DNA of 5,083 bases from an uncultured Porphyromonadaceae bacterium (GTDB lineage: Bacteria > Bacteroidota > Bacteroidia > Bacteroidales > Muribaculaceae). A program made the position numbers and the translations under genes. Positions 1 through 5,083 of the stretch are shown in pieces. The notes under the pieces were generated by a model. The model had not been told where the DNA came from, searched no databases, and saw nothing but the letters and a program-made list of their open reading frames with translations. The stretch is taken from NCBI GenBank assembly GCA_947176615.1, contig CAMWRO010000227.1, forward strand, positions 1-5,083. The letters are read 5' to 3'. Every line of letters starts with the position of its first letter. Position 1 is the first letter of the stretch.

Positions 1-1404
1 GTAATATTTATAGTACATCGACGAGCCGTAACGTGTATATGCCCCGGTGATTTCGCCGAAAATCGACGGCGAAAAGACATATTTCCACCCGGCCGAAAAG
101 ACGAGATTGCCCCAGTGGAGGCGGGTAGTCGAGTCGTCAAACCACCCGTCGTGATTAACAGTCACATCTGATGAGCTTCCCGATTTCAGATAGTCGTCGC
201 CATAGTAAAACATGATGTGGGCACTGCTGCGCGGAGAAAAATGGTGGTTTACTTTCAGATTCAAGTCCATGAACGAGTAACGCCCCCGAGTTTCCTCATC
301 GGGATTGTCATGGTTGACTATCGCGAGAATGGGTATAGAGATGAGGTCATACCATGACCTGCGGATGGCAATCGAATAGCTCGTGTGCCCCTTCCATATA
401 GGGCCGTCAAGATTGAACGCCCCCGATGTCAGTCCCAGCCGGAACGAGCCGTGATGACTTTCGAGTGAACCGTCACGGGTGTGGACATCCATGAACGAAG
501 ACAATCGTCCGTCATACTTGGCCGGAAAAGCCGACTTGTAGAAATCGACATTGCGGATAGCCTCGGTATTGAAAGCAGAAAATAATCCGCCAAAGTGATT
601 GACCTGATAGAGCGGGATGTTATCAAGCATGTAAAGATTCTCGTCAGAGTCACCACCGTGAACATACATCCCGGCCATCCCCTCGACTCCAGCCGAGACT
701 CCCGGCTCATGCTGAAGGCTCTTGATAATGTCGCTTTCGCCGAAAATGGTAGGGGTGGCGGCGATTGCATCACGGGACAGATTGACCGCCCCGACACTCG
801 ACGACTCCATAGCGAGCGAGCGGTTTTTGGTGGCGGTGACAACCACCTCGGCGAGAGTGTGGGACGGCTCACCCATCTCCACGTTGAGCGTCAGCGGGGA
901 ATGCAGCTTTATGCGGCCCGTGGAAAACGGCTCCAGTCCGGGATAGGAAACAGTGAGCGCGGTGGTTCCCTCGGGGAGAGTCATGGAGAAGAAACCGCCG
1001 TTATTGGCCACGGTGACAGCACGGCTCGCCGAGTCGGTCACAATCGCGCCTATCAGAGCCTCGCCGCTCCCGGCCTCGCGGACAAACCCGTTGACGGTCA
1101 CCCGCCGGGGTTCCGGCTTTTCTCGCCTTGAAAGAATCACATTGTTGCCACGGATTTTATAGCGGATATCAGTATCCCTGAACATCATGTCGAGGACTTC
1201 GGCAATGGGCCGGTCAACAGCCTTGACGGTGACGCGCATCCCGCGCAAAAGCGAACCCGAATAGACAAAATTCTTACCGCTCTGCTCCATCAGCTCGGCA
1301 AAAACTTTAGCGGCGGGACGGTTTACAGCGTCAACGGTCACGTTCTGCGCTCCGGCAGCAAATGCCGCCAACGCCACACAGATTGAAACAGCTAACTTTT
1401 TCAT
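1..1404 (-). CDS. TonB-dependent outer membrane receptor with STN, carboxypeptidase-regulatory-like and plug domains (3' end outside window)
   Basis: An outer-membrane receptor that would import a ligand using energy passed on by TonB. The frame stays open from the ATG at 1404 to the left edge: 468 codons, so the C-terminal part of the barrel is missing (such receptors usually have about 750-900 residues). In order I see a signal peptide (MKKLAVSICVALAAFAAGA, residues 1-19, then QNVTV); an STN (secretin/TonB N-terminal) domain at about 20-92; a carboxypeptidase-regulatory-like beta-sandwich at about 100-178; a plug from about 185 (LAEVVVTATK), with HGGDSDENLYMLDNIPLY at about 249-266 and NVDFYKSAFPAKYDGRLSS near 285-303; then barrel strands. 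The plug wording resembles, from memory, receptors that often precede a DUF4249 lipoprotein gene. An STN domain normally means signalling to an inner-membrane FecR-like protein, and such a gene lies immediately upstream, overlapping by four bases (ATGA), so the two are probably translationally coupled. The ligand cannot be read from the sequence. Confidence 0.93.
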   Translation of the reverse strand, partial: MKKLAVSICVALAAFAAGAQNVTVDAVNRPAAKVFAELMEQSGKNFVYSGSLLRGMRVTVKAVDRPIAEVLDMMFRDTDIRYKIRGNNVILSRREKPEPRRVTVNGFVREAGSGEALIGAIVTDSASRAVTVANNGGFFSMTLPEGTTALTVSYPGLEPFSTGRIKLHSPLTLNVEMGEPSHTLAEVVVTATKNRSLAMESSSVGAVNLSRDAIAATPTIFGESDIIKSLQHEPGVSAGVEGMAGMYVHGGDSDENLYMLDNIPLYQVNHFGGLFSAFNTEAIRNVDFYKSAFPAKYDGRLSSFMDVHTRDGSLESHHGSFRLGLTSGAFNLDGPIWKGHTSYSIAIRRSWYDLISIPILAIVNHDNPDEETRGRYSFMDLNLKVNHHFSPRSSAHIMFYYGDDYLKSGSSSDVTVNHDGWFDDSTTRLHWGNLVFSAGWKYVFSPSIFGEITGAYTRYGSSMYYKYY

Positions 1405-1883
1405 CGTTCAACAGCAAGACCGGTTCCAAGCAGGTCATTGATTGCCTCCACAAGGTCTTCGGCAGTACCCTCATAGCTCAGTGTAAGGCGATAATCCCCA
1501 TCAACGGGAACATTTGTGACCCTGACATTATAGACACTCTCGATTTCATCGACCACACGGGCAAGCGGAGCGTCGGCAAACTCTATTTTCTTCACTTCCA
1601 TAACAGGCGCGGCAGATTCGTCAGCCGGCATGACCACCTGCTCGGTCGGCACCTTGTCGACATCTTCACGCTCAGGCACAATATAGGTAAACACGGCAGC
1701 CGAGGCGACAAGCGCGCCACCGATTGCGGCAGCCACAACCCCACGTCGTCTCCACCACGGGACAGTAGGCAAAAAACGTATCATGCGCAAGGACCGGTCG
1801 GGGTCAAACGCACCTTTACAGTAATATAGAGTCACAAAGTCAATGCTTTCCTCTATTTTGGAGTTTTTTTCGGTTTCTTTCAT
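1401..1883 (-). CDS. Short FecR/DUF4974-type transmembrane anti-sigma-like protein
   Basis: A 160-residue protein with one membrane span, probably the inner-membrane partner of the receptor encoded just downstream. Residues 1-47 form a cytoplasmic tail (IEESIDFVTLYYCKGAFDP) ending in a positive stretch (WWRRR at 43-47). About 48-69 is a hydrophobic helix, so the rest should be periplasmic. About 98-158 (IEFADAPLARVVDEIESVYN to the end) looks like the DUF4974 domain found at the C-terminus of Bacteroidota FecR proteins, an STN-like fold. The usual central FecR domain is absent: family members have roughly 300 or more residues, and only an acidic, proline-containing linker (about 70-97) separates helix from C-terminal domain. 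In classical systems such a protein holds an ECF sigma factor until the receptor is occupied, but no sigma gene lies upstream here. The start is the ATG at 1883; an in-frame stop at 1902-1904 rules out a longer form. There is no Shine-Dalgarno at normal spacing. The function is inferred from domain and context. Confidence 0.82.
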   Translation of the reverse strand: MKETEKNSKIEESIDFVTLYYCKGAFDPDRSLRMIRFLPTVPWWRRRGVVAAAIGGALVASAAVFTYIVPEREDVDKVPTEQVVMPADESAAPVMEVKKIEFADAPLARVVDEIESVYNVRVTNVPVDGDYRLTLSYEGTAEDLVEAINDLLGTGLAVER

Positions 1884-1957
1884 TGCTGAAATGTGATGTT
1901 TTTACCCCTTAGATGCAAAACCTCCTGAAAACCCCTATTCAAAAAGAAAAAAATTTT
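1884..1957 (-). promoter_or_regulatory. Leader and probable promoter region of the FecR-like/receptor operon
   Basis: These 74 bases between the upstream terminator and the ATG at 1883 are very A/T-rich at the distal end, as expected of a Bacteroidota promoter region. Because a strong terminator lies just upstream, the receptor operon must start its own transcript, most simply here. I find no convincing match to the Bacteroidota housekeeping pattern (TTTG, about 19-21 bases, TAnnTTTG). A TTTG lies within the distal part, but the best -7-like sequence is too near and too degenerate. An alternative (ECF-type) promoter is possible but cannot be shown. An AGGAGG on the minus strand at 1926-1921 is about 37 bases from the start and cannot serve this gene as a ribosome binding site. 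Confidence 0.35.
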
Positions 1958-2007
1958 AAAAAAACAGCGAAGGCTTGCCCGAGCGGGCAAGCCTTCACTG
2001 TTTTTTT
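1958..2007 (-). terminator. Strong intrinsic terminator after tpx
   Basis: A near-perfect inverted repeat: arms 1958-1981 and 1984-2007 pair at 23 of 24 positions, with one C/A mismatch (1968/1997) and a core of GAAGGCTTGCCCG (1969-1981) with its complement (1984-1996). On the minus strand it begins 17 bases after the tpx stop and ends in a run of seven T, followed by more T/A-rich sequence, the usual form of a rho-independent terminator. Because the A run and T run flank both sides, it could work in either direction, but no plus-strand gene reaches it, so its job is to end the tpx transcript and insulate the receptor operon downstream. Confidence 0.93.
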
Positions 2008-2024
2008 GCGGAAACTGTTGCAGC

Positions 2025-2534
2025 TCAATATTTTCCTTCAAGCACTTTCAGGGCGGCTGCATAGTCAGGCTCGTTGGTTATTTCCTCGACAAGCTCACGG
2101 TAGATTACGCGGCGGTTTTCATCAAGGATGAGTACGGCGCGGGCAAGCAGTCCGGCAAGAGGTCCGTCACACAACTGCACACCGTATTTCTGGGCAAACA
2201 GAGGGGAACGGAATGCCGAGCCGAATATAACATCTTTAATATTTTCAATGGTGCAGAAACGCGACATGGCAAACGGAAGGTCCATCGACACGCATATCAC
2301 TACCACATCTTTCAATCGCGCGGCCTCCTCATTAAAGCGACGCACGCTCATGGCACACACCGCGGTGTCGAGACTCGGGAAGATGTTCAACACGACACGT
2401 TTGCCGGCAAAGTCATTGCAAAGCACCTGAGAGAGGTCGGCGCCGGCGAGATGAAAGCAAGGCGCGGTCTCCCCTACCGAGGGGAGGGTGCCACAAGTGT
2501 GGCAGGGTTCTCCTTTAAAGTAAACGGTTTCCAT
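2025..2534 (-). CDS. tpx: Thiol peroxidase (Tpx-type atypical 2-Cys peroxiredoxin)
   Basis: Reduces hydrogen peroxide and organic hydroperoxides, with electrons normally supplied by thioredoxin. It has 169 residues, essentially the length of E. coli Tpx (168). The block NIFPSLDTAVCAMSVRRFNE (50-69) is the family signature: Pro53, Thr57 and peroxidatic Cys60. The resolving cysteine is Cys94 in SRFCTIENIKDV, at the expected distance. Arg132 in LLARAVLILDE matches the conserved active-site arginine region. No signal peptide is seen, so it is probably cytoplasmic. Unusually, the N-terminal hairpin before GTLPSVGETAP carries a CxxC (Cys11 and Cys14), and further cysteines occur at 26, 39, 81 and 122. 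The start is the ATG at 2534; its leader is A-rich (two AAATCAAA-like units) without Shine-Dalgarno, as is common in Bacteroidota. It lies 49 bases after the thioredoxin-like gene with no visible terminator between, so the two are probably cotranscribed. Confidence 0.96.
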   Translation of the reverse strand: METVYFKGEPCHTCGTLPSVGETAPCFHLAGADLSQVLCNDFAGKRVVLNIFPSLDTAVCAMSVRRFNEEAARLKDVVVICVSMDLPFAMSRFCTIENIKDVIFGSAFRSPLFAQKYGVQLCDGPLAGLLARAVLILDENRRVIYRELVEEITNEPDYAAALKVLEGKY

Positions 2535-2583
2535 ATTCTATGTTTGATTTTGATTTGTTAGTTGAAACTACGGGAACAGCATA

Positions 2584-3768
2584 TTATTTCAGCAATCCCA
2601 TATTCTGTAAAACAACATTTTCCATGTCGTTGTTGAACCCGAGCATGACATTTTTCACAACCCCGCTGCGGTCTACCGCTATCATCACGGGTAGCGATGC
2701 CGCGCCACAGTCGCGAGCAAGCGACTTGGCACTCATCAGAAGATGTTCCCCGGGGCGAATCCGGGGCACCACCTCCTCGATAGCATCCACGTTGCTCGAT
2801 GCAAAGGCATAAATGACATCGGCATTGTAAGGCAACCGGTCAACAGCGCCTCTCACAGCCTCGACAAGCTGTCGGTTAAACCCGGCCGAGGGGTCAAGGA
2901 TGACAATCAGTGTCGGGGCGCGGAACGGGTCGCCGCGGTGGTAGGTGTAACGCTCCCCGGTAGTCGTCGGCAACGAGAACGGAGGCATCGGTGTCGCGGC
3001 AAGGTTTTCGATGCGGAAATTGCTCTCGCGGTATTTTTCAAACACCTCGGGATAGGCAGCCATCAGAGCCTCCTCGCTGATGGGGGTGCAGACAGGCTCG
3101 GCGGGATAGGAATAGCGGACATAAACCGACTGCTCGGTAATCGAGCCGGGATTGCTCTCGGTATCAATGCGCAGCGGCATGAGCGACCCGGCATCAAAAA
3201 AATAGTCACGCTCAACGGCGGTCACGCCGCCGACAGTCATCACCGTTTCGAGTTTCAGAGCCGGAACACCGTCGACACTCAGCCCGTCAACTATCGTGTA
3301 GCGATAACACGAGTCTCGTTCAATTGTCCGGAGCTGGTCAGCGATGCCGGCAGGAAGAAGGTCGGCAAACTGTGCAAGCCGGTGAACCGCGCCACGGCCT
3401 CCGGCCTGAGAGAAGGGTATCGAGTCCCACTCCACATGATATTCCTGCAAGCGATTGTCACGATAACGGTAGTGGTGGCCGTCATAATAGGCCGAGAATC
3501 CTTTTACCTCCCCCGAGTTGGTGTCAAGCGTCCAGTCAATCAGATAATCGCATGCCGACAGATTGTCGCCATCGGCCCGCAACGAGCGCAAATCGATGTT
3601 GTAGACCACATCCTTGTCGCTTTGGGGCAGCGAGACACTGAACATCACGTCAGAATCAAAACATTCCCGGCTCTCAAGAGCTTCCACTATGTCAGCAAGC
3701 CCCCGGGCACTTGAGGCGAGGGGGCTCAAAACTGCTAACACCATAAACAAATTAACTTTCCCTTTCAT
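2584..3768 (-). CDS. Exported two-domain protein: LolA-like N-terminal half, TlpA/thioredoxin-like C-terminal half lacking CxxC
   Basis: Function unknown. The protein has 394 residues from the ATG at 3768. A TTG two codons further upstream (3774) is also in frame, but ATG followed by MKGKVN and a hydrophobic stretch is the more natural start. Residues 1 to about 22 look like a signal peptide (LFMVLAVLSPLASSARG), without a lipobox cysteine, so I expect a periplasmic product. About 40-225 alternates short beta strands and fits the LolA/outer-membrane-lipoprotein-sorting fold (GFSAYYDGHHYRYRDNRLQEY; DYFFDAGSLMPLRIDTE). About 261-394 fits a thioredoxin fold of the TlpA/AhpC-TSA kind: PPFSLPTTTGE at 262-272, the strand TLIVILDP at 286-293, the cis-proline region SLPVMIAVDRSG at 358-369. 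Where WCxxC should stand there is PSAGF (293-297), so the domain cannot do dithiol chemistry; its only cysteine is Cys354. It may bind a partner instead of reducing one. It precedes tpx by 49 bases. Confidence 0.85.
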   Translation of the reverse strand: MKGKVNLFMVLAVLSPLASSARGLADIVEALESRECFDSDVMFSVSLPQSDKDVVYNIDLRSLRADGDNLSACDYLIDWTLDTNSGEVKGFSAYYDGHHYRYRDNRLQEYHVEWDSIPFSQAGGRGAVHRLAQFADLLPAGIADQLRTIERDSCYRYTIVDGLSVDGVPALKLETVMTVGGVTAVERDYFFDAGSLMPLRIDTESNPGSITEQSVYVRYSYPAEPVCTPISEEALMAAYPEVFEKYRESNFRIENLAATPMPPFSLPTTTGERYTYHRGDPFRAPTLIVILDPSAGFNRQLVEAVRGAVDRLPYNADVIYAFASSNVDAIEEVVPRIRPGEHLLMSAKSLARDCGAASLPVMIAVDRSGVVKNVMLGFNNDMENVVLQNMGLLK

Positions 3769-3787
3769 AATCAATAGTCAACGTACA

Positions 3788-3822
3788 TTAATATAACGCA
3801 AGGAAGTTAAAAACAGTTCAAA
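3788..3822 (-). promoter_or_regulatory. Weak candidate promoter for the thioredoxin-like gene and tpx
   Basis: In the 66-base gap between the transporter stop and the ATG at 3768, the minus strand carries TTTG (3822-3819) and, 23 bases on, TATATTAA (3795-3788). The Bacteroidota vegetative pattern is TTTG and TAnnTTTG spaced about 19-21 bases, so the first box fits, the second matches partly, and the spacing is slightly long. I see no terminator hairpin in the gap, so read-through from the transporter gene is equally possible. Confidence 0.25.
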
Positions 3823-3834
3823 GGTGTTGCTTTT

Positions 3835-5083
3835 TTATTGAATGAACGAATTAATCAGGATAACCGCAATCAGCACCGGGGCAACCCATTTTACAATGAA
3901 ATATATCACGGGAAAGACCCGGGAGCGAACCTTGCCGCAGTTGCTCATTTCGTTACTGAAGAAATGACGCGGGGCAATCCATCCCATGTAGACACACAGC
4001 AATATTCCGCCGAGAGGGAGCATTATGTTGGTCGCCACAGTATCGAGGAAATCAAAGATTGTCATTCCGGCAATCTTGAACCCGCTCCACGCGCCCACTG
4101 ACAGCGAGCACACCGCGCTCAACACGAAAAGGGGCAATATAACCGTCAGACAAGCCGCCCTGCGGCCAAGACCCCACCGCTGCTGGACAAAAGCGACCGA
4201 GACCTCGGCAAGCGAGATAGTTGAGGTGAAAGCCGCCACAGTCAGAAGCAGGAAGAATACAATCGACCAGAACTGGGTGCCTCCCATGCGGGCAAATATC
4301 TCGGGGAGCGTGACAAACACAAGTGCCGAGCCGGCCAGCTGCCCGTCGGCAAGGCCATAGGTCATCACCCCGGGGAAGATAATCAGCCCCATCATCACCG
4401 CCACAAGCAGGTCGAGCATCGACACAGTGACCGCCGTGCGTGTCAGCTTGGTATTGGCGGGGTAATAAGCCGAATAGGTTATCAGGATGCCCATCGCGAG
4501 GCTAAGCGAGAAAAACGACTGTCCCATAGCATTGACTATCGTCATCGGGGTGACGCGTGAGAAATCGGGACTGAGAAAAAACTTCACACCCTCGGCCGCC
4601 CCGGGGAGGGTCAGCGACACACACACGAGCACCACCAGCAGCATAAACATCACCGGCATCAGAATATTGGACATCTTCTCGATTCCTTTCTGAACCCCCA
4701 TCATCAGCACGCCAAGATTGGCCGCGAGCATCACATAGGTCATCACGATGGGACGCACGCTGCCTGTTATATACTCCCCCATGCGGGTGGAAAACTGCAC
4801 CTCGCCGGCCTCGGCGGCAGTCAGCCCGACAGCCTCGGGAACCGGGGAATAAAGGTCGCCCGTAACCGATTGCACAAGATATTCCAGCGTCCACCCTGAC
4901 ACAACCATGTAGAACGACAGTATCAGATAGGACGCAAGTATCGCCAGCGCACCGACAAGCCACCAGTGCCTGCGGCCCGGCGTGACATTCCTGAACGCCC
5001 CGACAGCGTCACTTCCCCCGCCGCGCCCCAGCGAGAACTCGGCTGTCATAACCGGGATTCCAAACAGGAATACACATATTATA
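3835..5083 (-). CDS. Sodium-dependent transporter of the NSS/SNF (LeuT-fold) family, N-terminus outside window
   Basis: An inner-membrane symporter that uses the sodium gradient to take up a small substrate, in bacteria usually an amino acid. The frame is open to the right edge: above the ATG at 5049 it reads IICVFLFGIPV, the expected end of TM2 before the family motif AEFSLGRGGG. That ATG is therefore internal; about 45-50 residues with TM1 are missing and 415 are visible. Numbered from that internal Met: GVQKGIEKMSNILMP at 118-132 is the family cytoplasmic motif; TM6 carries AMGQSFFSLSLAMG (174-187), the unwound substrate-site region; TM8 carries AAFTS (272-276), matching the Na2 ligands of LeuT (Ala351, Thr354, Ser355). 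In a hand alignment Met186 takes the place of LeuT Phe259, and Asp213 the place of the Na1 residue Asn286. About ten helices are visible, consistent with a 12-helix protein ending at VLIAVILINSFIQ. The substrate cannot be named. No terminator is seen after the stop; the next gene starts 66 bases on. Confidence 0.94.
   Translation of the reverse strand, partial: IICVFLFGIPVMTAEFSLGRGGGSDAVGAFRNVTPGRRHWWLVGALAILASYLILSFYMVVSGWTLEYLVQSVTGDLYSPVPEAVGLTAAEAGEVQFSTRMGEYITGSVRPIVMTYVMLAANLGVLMMGVQKGIEKMSNILMPVMFMLLVVLVCVSLTLPGAAEGVKFFLSPDFSRVTPMTIVNAMGQSFFSLSLAMGILITYSAYYPANTKLTRTAVTVSMLDLLVAVMMGLIIFPGVMTYGLADGQLAGSALVFVTLPEIFARMGGTQFWSIVFFLLLTVAAFTSTISLAEVSVAFVQQRWGLGRRAACLTVILPLFVLSAVCSLSVGAWSGFKIAGMTIFDFLDTVATNIMLPLGGILLCVYMGWIAPRHFFSNEMSNCGKVRSRVFPVIYFIVKWVAPVLIAVILINSFIQ

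Noticed and set aside
595..1131. A 178-codon open frame on the plus strand
   Set aside because: It is antisense to the receptor gene, whose minus-strand reading gives clear plug and carboxypeptidase-like motifs; the plus-strand product looks like arbitrary basic sequence.
1921..1926. AGGAGG on the minus strand read as a Shine-Dalgarno
   Set aside because: It is about 37 bases from the ATG at 1883; an in-frame stop at 1902-1904 prevents an upstream start for that gene, and no other frame of useful length begins there.
2535..2583. A separate promoter or terminator between the thioredoxin-like gene and tpx
   Set aside because: I found no hairpin and no TTTG/TAnnTTTG pair with acceptable spacing in these 49 bases; the A-rich sequence fits a translation leader.
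2743..3714. A 323-codon open frame on the plus strand
   Set aside because: It lies wholly antisense to the thioredoxin-like gene, shows no recognisable domain or signal peptide, and is explained by the GC-rich codon pattern of the real gene.
3769..3774. TTG start two codons upstream of the ATG of the thioredoxin-like gene
   Set aside because: The ATG at 3768 is a better codon, begins directly with a normal signal peptide n-region, and no ribosome binding site favours the TTG.
4502..4963. A 153-codon minus-strand frame inside the transporter gene
   Set aside because: It is an out-of-frame shadow; the overlapping frame carries the conserved NSS motifs without interruption.

Overview
The window most likely comes from a gut-type member of the Bacteroidota, probably order Bacteroidales. 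The evidence is a TonB-dependent receptor with an STN domain, a carboxypeptidase-regulatory-like domain and a plug, preceded by a small FecR/DUF4974-type membrane protein. Start codons also sit behind A/T-rich leaders with no Shine-Dalgarno sequence, and the genes are moderately GC-rich. Genus-level placement (for example Muribaculaceae) is a guess. No RNA gene, insertion sequence, CRISPR array or phage gene was seen.

All five supported genes lie on the minus strand, so transcription runs from right to left. From the right edge: (1) a sodium:neurotransmitter-symporter (NSS/SNF, LeuT-fold) transporter, 3835-5083, whose N-terminus lies outside the window; (2) after 66 bases, an exported two-domain protein, 2584-3768, with a LolA-like N-terminal half and a thioredoxin-fold C-terminal half that lacks the CxxC motif; (3) after 49 bases, a thiol peroxidase (tpx), 2025-2534, with both catalytic cysteines; (4) a strong hairpin terminator at 1958-2007, 17 bases past the tpx stop; (5) a short anti-sigma-like (FecR/DUF4974-type) protein, 1401-1883; (6) overlapping it by four bases (ATGA), a TonB-dependent receptor, 1-1404, that runs off the left edge.

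The window therefore holds two transcription units. The right-hand one (transporter, thioredoxin-like protein, peroxidase) ends at the hairpin. Whether the transporter is cotranscribed with the other two is uncertain, since a weak promoter-like sequence lies between them. The left-hand one is a receptor and regulator pair of the cell-surface-signalling type, translationally coupled, but no ECF sigma factor gene lies directly upstream.

Nothing here is clearly a new system. The points most worth a second look are the catalytically dead thioredoxin-like domain joined to a LolA-like half beside a thiol peroxidase, an extra N-terminal CxxC in that peroxidase, and the reduced FecR-like protein with no neighbouring sigma factor.
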